A DNA stretch of 64,000 nt from Brevibacillus laterosporus LMG 15441. GTDB taxonomy: Bacteria > Bacillota > Bacilli > Brevibacillales > Brevibacillaceae. Position numbers and translations under genes: made by a program. The stretch is from the NCBI RefSeq assembly GCF_000219535.2, contig NZ_CP007806.1, positions 73,501-137,500 on the forward strand, written 5' to 3'. The number at the start of each line of letters is the position of its first letter. The stretch's first letter is position 1. The notes below the pieces were generated by a model. That model saw only the letters and a list, made by a program, of their open reading frames with translations. It searched no databases and was not told where the DNA came from. This document shows, in pieces, positions 9,001 to 16,921 of the stretch.

Positions 9001-9641
9001 CGATTCGTGGAGCAGGTAATTTATTGGGAGCAGAGCAACACGGCTTCATTAATACTGTCGGATTTGATTTGTATACACAAATGCTGAAGGAAGCGATTGA
9101 TGATTTACGTGGTGAGGTAAGGACAGAAGAGATTGCTCCTGTTCCACCAGTTGAAATTAATCTTCAAATTGATGCGTATTTACCTTCAGATTATATTACT
9201 GATAGTCGTCAGAAGATCGAGATGTACAAAAAATTTGTAGCAACCTCTACGATCGAGGAGCTGGATGATCTTGCTGATGAGCTGATCGACCGTTTTGGTA
9301 ATATCCCATCTCCAGTAGATAATTTACTGATGATTTCACGTTTACGTATTCAAGCGATGGAGCATCATATTGTTGAGATTAGTCAGAAAGATCCTGATGT
9401 TATTAAAATCATTTTGGCAGAGCATCAAACCTCCAATATTGATGGTGGGGCTTTATTTGGCTTGTCTAGCAAATATGATCGCCGGATTGGGCTTTCGACG
9501 ACCCAAGGTGGACAACAGATCATCGTAACTGTTAAAGTTAAGGGGTTAAAGATTGAGGATGGGGTCAAGATGGTAGTAGACTTAATTAATGATTTCCATC
9601 TGATTGAAAAGAGTAAGAGCCCTGACCCCTCATTACACTAA
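6075..9641 (+). CDS. mfd: Mfd, transcription-repair coupling factor
   Basis: The 1188-residue Mfd displaces stalled RNA polymerase and recruits UvrA. It contains the N-terminal UvrB-like module, the RNA-polymerase-interacting CarD-like domain (GDFVVHINHGIGKYLGIE), and the translocase with Walker A GDVGYGKTEVAIRAAF, the DEEQ box VDEEQRFG and motif VI LRGRVGRSN. The C-terminal D7 region follows. An upstream TTG at 6057 is in frame, but ATG 6075 lies 7 bases after GAGGAG and gives the usual N-terminus. It holds its standard position between fin and the spoVT region. In B. subtilis it also contributes to sporulation-linked and stationary-phase repair. Confidence 0.97.
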   Translation: MQVIINRIKEDSNFGTILAGLSQGLHEQLMAGLSGSARHIFMAAVYQESKRPLCIVTHNMFQAQKVYEDVAELLSPEEVMLYPGNELIGSEMAIASPETLAQRIQVFNRLANGFTGILVVPFAGIRRLTVPHNVWKEAQMTVSRGGTLDLQDFLERMVELGYERVEMVERKGELSIRGGIVDLFPVDSDWPIRIELFDDEIDSIRTFDMGTQRSQEHLEQYVIGPVKETIVFSSKLVESAAYLEKKLGETLGNTKDEVVKERLMEQIGRDIELMRQGSRPANLYSYLSVLYPEMETILDYLPSDTLMIIDEPSRVIDTAVQLQKDESEWITSRIEQGDFMSNLILSQSYDELIHGQKRQIIYLSLFLRQTPKTHPQNIVNMNCRAMQNFHGQMNVLKSELQRWIKGQHQIIFAAADAERAKRLERVLDDYEMEADLLLEEVRTIPPGRPTIIIGNIQSGFEMPLSKMVVVTEGEVFTAKQRKARKVNQNMSNAERIKNYMELKPGDFVVHINHGIGKYLGIETKEILGIHKDYLHVQYAGGDSLFVPIDQIDHVQKYVGSEEAQPKIYNLGGNEWKRVKSKVETSVKDIAEDLIKLYAQREQAVGYSFNKDSLEQREFEAMFPYQETVDQLRAITEVKADMESKRPMDRLVCGDVGYGKTEVAIRAAFKSVMDGKQVALLVPTTILAQQHFETFKERFSDFPIRVEVLSRFRSRKEQNATMKGLKEGTVDVVIGTHRLLSKDIVFRDLGLLIVDEEQRFGVSHKEKLKQLKTNVDVLTLTATPIPRTLHMSMLGVRDLSVIETPPENRFPVQTYVLDYSPALVREAIERELAREGQVFFLYNQVQGIEQMAEHISALVPDARVAVAHGQMNESELERIILDFLDGNYDVLVSTTIIETGVDIPNVNTLIIYNADRMGLSQLYQLRGRVGRSNRIAYAYFTYQRDKVLTEVAEKRLQAIKEFTELGSGFKIAMRDLSIRGAGNLLGAEQHGFINTVGFDLYTQMLKEAIDDLRGEVRTEEIAPVPPVEINLQIDAYLPSDYITDSRQKIEMYKKFVATSTIEELDDLADELIDRFGNIPSPVDNLLMISRLRIQAMEHHIVEISQKDPDVIKIILAEHQTSNIDGGALFGLSSKYDRRIGLSTTQGGQQIIVTVKVKGLKIEDGVKMVVDLINDFHLIEKSKSPDPSLH

Positions 9642-9684
9642 ATCCACTAGGTGCTAAAGGTGCCGAGAAGGGAGCTTTTGTTTT

Positions 9685-10779
9685 ATGAAAAAGACAACAT
9701 TTACGAAGGGTAAACGTATGTTGGCCCTACTTTCCACCACGGCATTAACGCTAGCGATTTTGAGTGGCTGCGGAACGACTAATAAAGCCGAAACAGCACA
9801 ACCGGCTAAACCAGGAGCAGAACAGCCGGCTGATAAGGAAGATACGCTTGCGCAATTCCCGCCGGTTAAATTGCCTTTTACGGTTGATCCAAATGCTGCT
9901 ATTTTTGAATATCAGGGCGGGAAGCTAACAGGCCAGGAGTTTGAAGATTTCCTACGTGCACTTGGCTTCATGAATCCTCCACAAGCCTATGCTATTGGAG
10001 TTTCTACACAAGAGATGGTCGATAACTACGCACGTCAATACCTAGCTACGAAGCTAAAAGCGGAAAAGGCTGACGAAGCGATTAAGAAAGCAGCAGCTAC
10101 AGAAGCGGATAAATCTTTTGAATCACTAAAAGGTCAGTATATCCAAGTTCTCGGTAGCGAGGATAAATTTAACCAATTGATGAAGAATCATAACATCACA
10201 AAAGAAGCGATTGTGAAACAACTAGCAAACATTAACGCTTCTGTGAAGGTTATGGAAGGTGAAGTAAAAGATGCTGATTTGAAGAAGGCCTATGATACAG
10301 CAGATAAATCTGCGTATACAACAGCTTCTGTGCGTCATATTTTGGTTAAGTTCGAGAACCGTAAACCAGAGGAAGCAGACAAATTGGCAAAAGGCTATCT
10401 TGCCCGCTTGAAAAAAGGGGAGGACTTTGCCACTCTTGCCAAACAAGTGTCTGAGGACGAAGGTAGCAAAGCAAACGGTGGATTATATGCAAATGCTGAC
10501 GTGAACAATTGGGTGCCAGAATTTAAGAAGGCAGCTCTCACCCAAAAAATTGGAGTCCTCAGTGAACCGGCAGTTAAGACTGAATATGGCTATCACATTG
10601 TGAAAGTAGAAGACCGTAAAGTAAAAACTTTTGATGAAGTAAAAGCTCAGTTGAAGCAGCAGGTGTTGGAGAAGAATTTCGAGCAATACACTACCAAAGA
10701 TCTGGACGCGATTATTACGAAAAAATCTCTTCCAGAGGTAAAAGCTCCAGCTCCAGCGGCTACTCCTGAAACAAAATAG
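9685..10779 (+). CDS. prsA: PrsA-like foldase lipoprotein (parvulin-type PPIase)
   Basis: The 364-residue precursor has a lipoprotein signal peptide with lipobox LSGC (Cys about residue 29) and a charged linker rich in Ala, Pro and Glu. A SurA-like N-terminal helical region follows. The parvulin PpiC domain is near residues 210-315: SVRHILVKF, EDFATLAKQVSEDEGSKANGG and YGYHIVKVEDRK. Such proteins fold secreted enzymes at the membrane-wall interface. The C-terminus ends in an Ala/Pro-rich tail. It lies between mfd and spoVT, where B. subtilis has no prsA, so the symbol reflects family, not orthology. A second, membrane-anchored parvulin (yacD) is at 55160. Confidence 0.88.
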   Translation: MKKTTFTKGKRMLALLSTTALTLAILSGCGTTNKAETAQPAKPGAEQPADKEDTLAQFPPVKLPFTVDPNAAIFEYQGGKLTGQEFEDFLRALGFMNPPQAYAIGVSTQEMVDNYARQYLATKLKAEKADEAIKKAAATEADKSFESLKGQYIQVLGSEDKFNQLMKNHNITKEAIVKQLANINASVKVMEGEVKDADLKKAYDTADKSAYTTASVRHILVKFENRKPEEADKLAKGYLARLKKGEDFATLAKQVSEDEGSKANGGLYANADVNNWVPEFKKAALTQKIGVLSEPAVKTEYGYHIVKVEDRKVKTFDEVKAQLKQQVLEKNFEQYTTKDLDAIITKKSLPEVKAPAPAATPETK

Positions 10780-10791
10780 CATAAATAAAAG

Positions 10792-10858
10792 TAGCTCCTT
10801 TTGTAACCAAGCGGACTGTGTTTACAGTTTGTGGTTGATTACAAGAGGAGCTTTTTTA
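10792..10858 (+). terminator. Terminator after the PrsA-like gene
   Basis: AGCTCCTTTTGTAACC (from 10793) pairs with GGTTGATTACAAGAGGAGCT (ending near 10852) and is followed by TTTTTTA. This is a long, strong intrinsic terminator. The open frame that starts at 10831 runs through it and is not a credible gene. Confidence 0.8.
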
Positions 10859-10938
10859 TTGGGAAAATGTCAGTGCAGGACAGAGCCATCAAAAGGTTAT
10901 CTTGGAATAAAAAAAGCTGGTTTAATTTTGTTTTGATC

Positions 10939-10967
10939 GCATATTCTTCTTGCCAAGGCAAATACTA
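10939..10967 (+). promoter_or_regulatory. Sigma-G-type promoter of spoVT
   Basis: GCATA (10939-10943) and AATACTA (10961-10967), 17 bases apart, match the forespore sigma-G pattern with one mismatch. spoVT is a sigma-G gene in B. subtilis. The 270 bases between the upstream terminator and spoVT otherwise hold no gene that I can support. Confidence 0.5.
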
Positions 10968-11128
10968 TTATCACTCGCTACCGCCCGGGGGAGAGTACAA
11001 AGCAAGGTTAATTGGCAACAAATACAAATACAAGATATTAGTAAAAAGCGAGAAGATAGGAAATCATAGGAGTAAATCCTCAAAAAACTACAAAATCAAT
11101 CTTCTCAAGAAAGCGAGGCAACAAGATT

Positions 11129-11668
11129 ATGAAGGCAACTGGAATTGTTCGTCGTATAGACGACCTCGGACGGGTTGTAATCCCGAAGGAAATCCGTCGC
11201 ACACTTCGTATTCGTGAGGGGGATCCACTTGAGATTTTTGTCGATCGTGATGGGGAAGTAATCCTTAAAAAATATTCTCCAATTGGAGAATTAGCTGATT
11301 TTGCTAAGGAATATGCTGACTCTTTATACGAAAGCTTAAATCATATTGTCATTATTTCCGACCGAGATACGGTTATTGCAGTAGCTGGCGCTTCCAAGAA
11401 GGAATACCTAGAAAAACCAATTGGCAATCTAGTAGAAAAATCATTGGAAGAACGCAAGAGTAAGGTGGAAAAAAATTCCGGTCAATATGAATTATGTCGT
11501 GATATGCCGGAGCAGTACTCATCTTATGTAGTAGCTCCTATCGTAGCAGGTGGAGACCCAATTGGCGCAGTGATCCTTGTCAGCAAAGCAGAAGCCAAAA
11601 TGGGCGATTTAGAGCTGAAAATGGCAGAAACAGCCGCTGGATTCCTAGCTAAACAAATGGAACAATAA
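11129..11668 (+). CDS. spoVT: SpoVT, forespore transcription regulator
   Basis: This 179-residue protein has an N-terminal AbrB-type swapped-hairpin DNA-binding domain (MKATGIVRRIDDLGRVVIPK, then RTLRIREGDPLEIFVD) and a C-terminal GAF-like domain, the exact plan of SpoVT. It tunes sigma-G-dependent genes late in spore development and affects germination. ATG 11129 has only a weak SD. A sigma-G-like promoter lies 160 bases upstream, which would give a long leader. A strong terminator follows. Confidence 0.96.
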   Translation: MKATGIVRRIDDLGRVVIPKEIRRTLRIREGDPLEIFVDRDGEVILKKYSPIGELADFAKEYADSLYESLNHIVIISDRDTVIAVAGASKKEYLEKPIGNLVEKSLEERKSKVEKNSGQYELCRDMPEQYSSYVVAPIVAGGDPIGAVILVSKAEAKMGDLELKMAETAAGFLAKQMEQ

Positions 11669-11692
11669 TAGTGATTAAATAACGCAAGTGAA

Positions 11693-11728
11693 AAACAAGC
11701 CTTATACAAGGGGCTTGTTTTTTTTTCA
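11693..11728 (+). terminator. spoVT terminator
   Basis: AACAAGCC pairs with GGCTTGTT, followed by a run of Ts; the repeat extends outward as AGTG...CACT. Confidence 0.85.
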
Positions 11729-11779
11729 CTTTCCCTACTACATGCAGGTAAACCACGAATGACCCACGTCTCATTCCCC

Positions 11780-11810
11780 TTGATTACTCACTTCCTCTGT
11801 GTGGTATAAT
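11780..11810 (+). promoter_or_regulatory. Sigma-A promoter of yabM
   Basis: TATAAT (11805-11810) with an extended -10 TG at 11802-11803; TTGATT (11780-11785) is a -35 at 19-base spacing. Confidence 0.5.
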
Positions 11811-11861
11811 GGACAAAGTTTCTGAACGTAGACTTTTTGTAAGAGGAGAAATAGATACTGT

Positions 11862-13511
11862 ATGGCAGGAGAGAGAAGTGCGAATCATTTTGTCAAAGGT
11901 GCTGCTATTCTAGGTATTGCCGGCTTGCTCTCCAAGGTTCTCGGAGCGATCTATCGCATACCTTATCAAAATATCACAGGTGATGTTGGGTTATATGTGT
12001 ACATGCAGGTATACCCGTTGTACACAGCCTTATTGATTTTGGCAACAGCAGGTTTTCCAATTGCCATTTCTAAAATCGTCTCAGAACGATTAGCAGTCGA
12101 GGATCATCTAGGTGCACGTAAGGCTTTCCGTGTAGCCAGCGTTTCACTAGGAATACTAGGAGTATTCTTTTTTCTCCTTTTGTATCTAGGGGCTCCTGCA
12201 TTAGCTCGATTTATGGGCGATGAACAGCTTACATTGCCGCTACGAGCCGTAGCATGGTCTTTACCATTAGTTCCGTTGGTATCCATATTGCGTGGTTATT
12301 TTCAAGGACAGCAAGACATGGTGCCTACGGGTGTATCACAGGTAGTCGAACAGATTATTCGTGTAATCGTTATTTTAGTCTCAGCCTACTGGATGATGAG
12401 TGCCTATCAGGATGCTTACCTTGCCGGTACAGGAGCAGTATTTGCTGCCTTTCCAGGGGCATTAGCAGCCTTTTTGGTTTTGTACTATTATTATCGGAAA
12501 TCCAGACGATATTATCGACGCAGAGGGTATCGTAAAAAATTACGTGCCCAACAGCTTACCGATACAGTAACGAACAAGCAAGTGCTGATCAGCATTTTAC
12601 ATTACGCAATTCCGATTTGTATCGGTGCTCTGGTGTTGCCGATGATTCCATTAATTGATTCGGTGACAGTTTCTAATTTGCTGCAATGGAACGGATATGA
12701 ACTTGATATAGCAAAAGAATTAAAAGGAATCTATGACCGTGGACAACCACTCATTCAATTTGGAACGTTTTTTGCCACATCCCTTTCCTTGGCGTTAGTT
12801 CCTGCTATTAGTGAGGCTGTAGCACAAAAACAGGATAAAATGATCATGAATCGTACCGAGATGGCTCTACGCCTAACCCTGATGCTAGGGTTACCAGCCT
12901 CAATCGGACTGGCTTTGTTAGCTGAACCAGTCAATATTATGGTATATGGAAATGATAAGGGTACCTGGTCACTTGCTATTCAAGCCTTTGTCATTGTGTT
13001 TGCGACATTAAGTATTGCTACCTCTGGAATCTTGCAGGGCTTAGGGCATGTTAAATTACCAGCTCGACATTTGCTGATTGGTGTACTGGTAAAATTGTTG
13101 GCCAATCTTGCATTAACGCCTTTGTGGGGCATACAGGGGGCGGCAGTGGCCACAGTCCTTGCCTATGTGACATCAATGAGCTTAAACATGAGGTCGATTC
13201 GCCATTATCTGGGGCTTTCCTTTAACATAAAGGAAATGCTGACTAAGCCTTTGATAAGTGTCGCTCTTATGTCAGTCATGGTTTTACTCGTTCAAGGCCT
13301 AATGAATCTAATTGTGGGTTCTCTGCTCGATAGCGAGCGTTTGGCTCAAACGATCGTCGGAGTTTTTGCAGTTACTGTGGGACTAGTAGTATATATGCTT
13401 TCCCTTTTATATACAGGGGGCATGAAACGCGATGAAATTTTGTATTTGCCAAAAGGAAAGAGACTAGTCTCTCTTTTGGAGCGGTATAAGCTTTTACAGA
13501 TTCGAAAATAG
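11862..13511 (+). CDS. yabM: YabM, MOP-superfamily polysaccharide flippase
   Basis: The 549-residue protein is an integral membrane protein with about 14 hydrophobic segments, of the SpoVB/MurJ-like polysaccharide transport family. The N-terminal KGAAILGIAGLLSKVLGAIY and the conserved LRGYFQGQQDM block are typical of SpoVB-like flippases. Such proteins flip lipid-linked cell-wall or polysaccharide intermediates; the substrate is not known for YabM. Its place between spoVT and yabN matches B. subtilis. ATG 11862 follows GAGGAG at a wider than usual distance. It starts a likely operon with yabN and rqcP. Confidence 0.88.
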   Translation: MAGERSANHFVKGAAILGIAGLLSKVLGAIYRIPYQNITGDVGLYVYMQVYPLYTALLILATAGFPIAISKIVSERLAVEDHLGARKAFRVASVSLGILGVFFFLLLYLGAPALARFMGDEQLTLPLRAVAWSLPLVPLVSILRGYFQGQQDMVPTGVSQVVEQIIRVIVILVSAYWMMSAYQDAYLAGTGAVFAAFPGALAAFLVLYYYYRKSRRYYRRRGYRKKLRAQQLTDTVTNKQVLISILHYAIPICIGALVLPMIPLIDSVTVSNLLQWNGYELDIAKELKGIYDRGQPLIQFGTFFATSLSLALVPAISEAVAQKQDKMIMNRTEMALRLTLMLGLPASIGLALLAEPVNIMVYGNDKGTWSLAIQAFVIVFATLSIATSGILQGLGHVKLPARHLLIGVLVKLLANLALTPLWGIQGAAVATVLAYVTSMSLNMRSIRHYLGLSFNIKEMLTKPLISVALMSVMVLLVQGLMNLIVGSLLDSERLAQTIVGVFAVTVGLVVYMLSLLYTGGMKRDEILYLPKGKRLVSLLERYKLLQIRK

Positions 13512-13540
13512 TCAGGGATTAAAGAACGGAGGATTCCTAC

Positions 13541-15007
13541 ATGGTGAACACCATTTATGTCGTAGGACTTGGGGCAGGCAATCTAGATCAAATGCCTCTG
13601 GGTATGTATAAACGCTTAAAACAGACCACGCATTTGTATGTCCGTACAGCTGATCATCCAGTATTAGATCAATTGGCTGAAGAGGGCCTTACTTACACGT
13701 CCTTTGATTCTATTTACGAAAAACATGACTCATTTGAACAGGTATATCAAGAGATTGCACGTGAGCTGTTATCTAAGGTGAAAACAGAAGGTGAAGTAAC
13801 CTATGCAGTTCCGGGACATCCTTTAGTAGCAGAACGGACGGTGCAACTGCTACTAAGTCATGCGGTAGAGGAGCAGATAGAGGTCAAGGTATTGGGCGGA
13901 CAAAGCTTCTTAGATCCACTTTTCGCTCGTCTGGCTATTGATCCGATCGAAGGATTTACCTTGTTAGACGCCACAAGTATGACAGCAGATCAAGTAAATC
14001 CGGGTCTACACACAGTTATAGCTCAGGTCTACGATCAAATGTCTGCTTCAGACGCGAAGCTCACCTTAATGGAAGTCCTTCCAGACGAATATGAGGTTAT
14101 CGTTGCTACAGCGGTTGGGATAGAGGGTCAAGAGATCGTGGAGCGTCTACCATTATACGAGTTAGATCGAGTGGAGCATCTGGGAAATCTAAGTCTCATC
14201 TATGTACCACCTACTGTAGAAGAGTCAGTAAAGCAACGTCAGTTCTCTTATTTAAAAGAAGTGATCGCAACCTTGCGTGGACCAGAAGGTTGCCCATGGG
14301 ATCGGAAGCAAACGCATCAAAGCTTGCGTCGTTATTTATTAGAAGAAGCCTATGAAACAGTGGAAGCAATCGATTTGGATGATGTGGATGCGCTGTGTGA
14401 GGAATTAGGGGATGTGCTCTTGCAGATTATGCTCCATGCACAGATTGCTTCAGAGGAAGGCTACTTCACCATTGAAGACATCATTTCTACTCTGACGGCC
14501 AAAATGATTCGACGCCATCCGCATGTATTTGGAGAGTCGAAGGTAGCTGATGCCGATGCAGTGGTGGTGAATTGGGAGCAGATAAAAGCTCAAGAGAAAG
14601 CAGAGAAAGGGCTTGTGCCAGAAACAGCCTCCTTGCTTGATGCTGTACCAAAGGATTTACCAGCGATTTTAGCAGCCGTCAAAATTCAAAAGAAGGCCGC
14701 AGAAGTTGGGTTTGATTGGGACGAAGTGAAAGATGTCTACGCTAAAATTGAAGAAGAGTACAAGGAGGTTCAGCAAGCAACTCCAGAGGAACGAACAGGT
14801 GAATTAGGGGATTTGCTGTTCGCTGTAATCAATCTAGCTCGCTTCATGAAGATTGATCCTGAACAGGCTTTAGCGCTTACCAATCTGAAATTTAAGCGTA
14901 GATTTCACTATATTGAACAAAGGCTGCAAGAAAAGAATAAGCAGTTTGCCGATATGACTTTAGAAGAGCTTGATCATTTTTGGAATGAGGCCAAAGCTCA
15001 AGAGTAG
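13541..15007 (+). CDS. yabN: YabN, fused tetrapyrrole methylase / MazG nucleotide pyrophosphohydrolase
   Basis: This 488-residue fusion has an N-terminal tetrapyrrole (corrin/porphyrin) methylase-like domain, beginning YVVGLGAGNLDQMPLG and including TYAVPGHPLVAERT. A MazG domain follows from about residue 245 with GPEGCPWDRKQTHQSLRR, LLEEAYETVEAI and ELGDVLLQIMLHA, which hold the acidic metal-binding residues. MazG proteins hydrolyse aberrant or regulatory NTPs. The methylase partner has no assigned substrate in this family. SD CGGAGG precedes ATG 13541. It is tightly packed between yabM and rqcP. Confidence 0.92.
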   Translation: MVNTIYVVGLGAGNLDQMPLGMYKRLKQTTHLYVRTADHPVLDQLAEEGLTYTSFDSIYEKHDSFEQVYQEIARELLSKVKTEGEVTYAVPGHPLVAERTVQLLLSHAVEEQIEVKVLGGQSFLDPLFARLAIDPIEGFTLLDATSMTADQVNPGLHTVIAQVYDQMSASDAKLTLMEVLPDEYEVIVATAVGIEGQEIVERLPLYELDRVEHLGNLSLIYVPPTVEESVKQRQFSYLKEVIATLRGPEGCPWDRKQTHQSLRRYLLEEAYETVEAIDLDDVDALCEELGDVLLQIMLHAQIASEEGYFTIEDIISTLTAKMIRRHPHVFGESKVADADAVVVNWEQIKAQEKAEKGLVPETASLLDAVPKDLPAILAAVKIQKKAAEVGFDWDEVKDVYAKIEEEYKEVQQATPEERTGELGDLLFAVINLARFMKIDPEQALALTNLKFKRRFHYIEQRLQEKNKQFADMTLEELDHFWNEAKAQE

Positions 15008-15033
15008 CCACAGCTACATAGAGGAGGAATACT

Positions 15034-15327
15034 ATGCGTCTTGATAAATTTCTAAAGGTGTCTCGTTTAATTAAACGACGTACGTTAGCTAAGGATGTAT
15101 GTGATCAAGGACGTGTCGAAATTAATGAACGTGCTGCAAAAGCTTCCAGCAATGTAAAAGTCGGCGATTCTATCTCCATTCGTTTTGGACAAAAGATCGT
15201 TACAGTAAAAGTTGAAGAGATCAAAGAAAATGCGCGTAAGGATGAGGCTGCTTCCCTTTACACAGTAATTGGTGAGGTACCAGTACCGCGCGATGAAAAA
15301 GAAGAAGATGAATACCTAAGAGCATAA
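15034..15327 (+). CDS. rqcP: RqcP (YabO), S4-domain ribosome quality-control factor
   Basis: A 97-residue S4 RNA-binding protein: MRLDKFLKVSRLIKRRTLAK, then RVEINERAAKASSNVKVGD. RqcP works with RqcH on obstructed 50S subunits, helping alanine-tail elongation of stalled nascent chains. It is a little longer than the B. subtilis protein (86 residues), with an acidic C-terminal extension. SD GAGGAGG precedes ATG 15034. It is in its conserved position after yabN. Confidence 0.92.
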   Translation: MRLDKFLKVSRLIKRRTLAKDVCDQGRVEINERAAKASSNVKVGDSISIRFGQKIVTVKVEEIKENARKDEAASLYTVIGEVPVPRDEKEEDEYLRA

Positions 15328-15350
15328 GCAACAGTTCTAAAAGGACATCC

Positions 15351-15437
15351 CCCTCCATATCTTGGTACAAAGAGGAACATTTTGTTCCCGGCGTTTTGGA
15401 TCGTACTCCAGACCACCAAGATAGGGAGGGTTTTTAT
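15351..15437 (+). promoter_or_regulatory. Terminator-like hairpin containing the yabP Shine-Dalgarno
   Basis: The 5' arm at 15351-15366 pairs with the 3' arm at 15415-15430, 15 of 16 positions. TTTTTA follows the stem, as in a terminator. The end of the 3' arm is GGGAGGG (15424-15430), the SD for yabP ATG 15438. An inner hairpin GGAAC/GTTCC lies within the loop. The layout is the same as at ctc. Confidence 0.65.
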
Positions 15438-15722
15438 ATGATCGAACCAAATAAACGACCTCGCCATGAAATTGTCATGATCAATCGGCGTAGTTTGGCT
15501 ATATCCGGGGTAAAAAAGGTAGAAAGCTTTGATAGTGAAGAATTTCTGTTAGAAACAGAAGGCGGTTTTCTTACTATACGCGGCCAGAATCTTCATATGA
15601 AAAACCTGAGTCTTGAAACCGGAGAAGTGGCCATTGAGGGTTTCGTTCATGACATGGGGTATATAGAACAGGGGCAGGCCGGAGATCGATCGAAAGGATT
15701 TTTCGGCAAATTATTTAAGTGA
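15438..15722 (+). CDS. yabP: YabP, sporulation protein
   Basis: A 94-residue protein with the YabP/YqfC-family beta-rich pattern: RHEIVMINRRSLAISGVKKV, SFDSEEFLLETEGGFLTIRG, then LSLETGEVAIEGFVHDM. In B. subtilis yabP is a sigma-E gene needed for spore formation, and its family acts in the mother cell near forming envelope layers. The frame is open from 15396, but ATG 15438 is 7 bases after GGGAGGG and matches the family start. yabQ overlaps its stop codon. The SD is inside a strong hairpin, so expression probably depends on a promoter downstream of the 5' arm or on hairpin opening. Confidence 0.93.
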   Translation: MIEPNKRPRHEIVMINRRSLAISGVKKVESFDSEEFLLETEGGFLTIRGQNLHMKNLSLETGEVAIEGFVHDMGYIEQGQAGDRSKGFFGKLFK

Positions 15723-16288
15723 GTATCAGTATTCAGTTTCAGACCATGGCTTTCATGTCCCTGTGCGGAATTTTTATGGGGATGGGGTTTGATACGTACC
15801 ATGTCATAAAAGGCAAGGGCCGCTTCCCACTTTGGGCCGTTTTCATATTAGATTTGTTATTTTGGTTAAGTAGTGTGGGAATTGTTTTTTATGTGCTGGT
15901 ATGGGTTAACGATGGAATAGTGAGATTTCCAATCTATCTAGGGATTATTATAGGAGCATGGCTCTATTTCCTTATAGGTAGTAAGGTTTATATCAGATTT
16001 TTGTTAACTGTGCTAGAATGGAGTATATGGGTATTTCAGATCAGTGTTAAATTTATTGACTTTCTATTGATTAAACCGATAGAGATAATTTTTCATTTTA
16101 TCTGGATTATTCTCGGGTTCCTTTTTACTGTGCTGGCAAAGATAGGATTGTTCATTTGGCGAATCATTTCTTGGCCATTGTCACCATTTGTTCCATGGGG
16201 TCGTAACTTGTGGAAAAGTATTAGGGGCAAAATGGCAGGAGCAAAGGAAAAACTGAAGAAATGGTTTACCAAGGAAAACAAAGAGTAA
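15719..16288 (+). CDS. yabQ: YabQ, sporulation membrane protein
   Basis: A 189-residue membrane protein with about five hydrophobic segments and a basic, charged C-terminal tail. This is the YabQ plan; the protein is needed for spore cortex formation in B. subtilis. The start GTG 15719 overlaps the yabP stop by 4 bases, so translation is coupled. The N-terminal half (MSLCGIFMGMGFDTYHVIKG) carries the family signature. It is somewhat shorter than the B. subtilis protein. Confidence 0.9.
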   Translation: MSISIQFQTMAFMSLCGIFMGMGFDTYHVIKGKGRFPLWAVFILDLLFWLSSVGIVFYVLVWVNDGIVRFPIYLGIIIGAWLYFLIGSKVYIRFLLTVLEWSIWVFQISVKFIDFLLIKPIEIIFHFIWIILGFLFTVLAKIGLFIWRIISWPLSPFVPWGRNLWKSIRGKMAGAKEKLKKWFTKENKE

Positions 16289-16314
16289 AAAGGTAGCAAA
16301 GGTGGAGAGCAGAC

Positions 16315-16626
16315 ATGGCCAAAGAACGTCCCTCTCAATCGAATAATCTAGGTCGTAAGCGCAGACTTCGTTTTATTATGTTCTTCGTATTCTGCTTCCT
16401 TATCTGGACGTGCTATACAGCATATCTTCAAAGCTCTGTCATTGCGGAGACGGAAGAACAAGTAGAAGCACTACAGAAAGAGGCAGGGGAAGTAAAAGAG
16501 CAACAGGAAGAGCTAACCAATAAGATGAAACGATTAGATGATCCAGAATACATTGCAGAGCTTGCACGCAAAAATAATTTTATGTCCAAGCCGGGTGAGA
16601 TCATCTTTTTGATCCCCGATAATTAA
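16315..16626 (+). CDS. divIC: DivIC, septum-formation initiator (FtsB-like)
   Basis: A 103-residue bitopic protein with a basic N-terminus, one membrane segment (FIMFFVFCFLIWTCYTAYL), and an extracellular coiled coil rich in Glu and Gln (TEEQVEALQKEAGEVKEQQ). It ends with the family block YIAELARKNNFMSKPGEIIF. DivIC pairs with FtsL and DivIB in the division complex. It is in its conserved place after yabQ. The yabR gene found downstream in B. subtilis is absent. Confidence 0.94.
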   Translation: MAKERPSQSNNLGRKRRLRFIMFFVFCFLIWTCYTAYLQSSVIAETEEQVEALQKEAGEVKEQQEELTNKMKRLDDPEYIAELARKNNFMSKPGEIIFLIPDN

Positions 16627-16687
16627 GCCAATTGGGTCTAGCTAAAATAAATTTACGAAAACGTACAATAGATTTTAAAAAGAGGAA

Positions 16688-16788
16688 GGTCATTTTAAAC
16701 AAATGGCGAATATAATATAACAAGCCCGTTTCGCCGAGCGCGAATCACCTGATGGCCGACGTTGAACGCAAGACGTCGGTTTTTTTTA
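16688..16788 (+). ncRNA. Candidate short structured transcript ending in a strong terminator
   Basis: The 400-base gap between divIC and spoIIE has no coding gene. TATAAT at 16711-16716 could start a transcript of about 70 nt. It would contain TTCGC/GCGAA (16730-16744) and end in CCGACGT/ACGTCGG plus a run of eight Ts (16756-16788). The -35 is poor. The terminator could instead serve divIC by readthrough. I see no homology to a named RNA family. Confidence 0.3.
16755..16788 (+). terminator. Intrinsic terminator between divIC and spoIIE
   Basis: CCGACGT pairs with ACGTCGG with a short loop, followed by T8 and further Ts. Confidence 0.85.
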
Positions 16789-16921
16789 TTTCCTTTCTTT
16801 AATGTTTTAAAGCGATAAAGAAATATCTTCTATTCAATCCTCGACAGGTACTTCAATCAAATCGTATTGCCTTGGGCATAAATCCATGAACCATCAAATA
16901 AATAAACGAGATACGTTTGAA

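Noticed and set aside
10831..11217. Open frame of 128 codons between the PrsA-like gene and spoVT
   Set aside because: It starts inside a strong terminator, lacks an SD, has low-complexity composition and overlaps spoVT in another frame.
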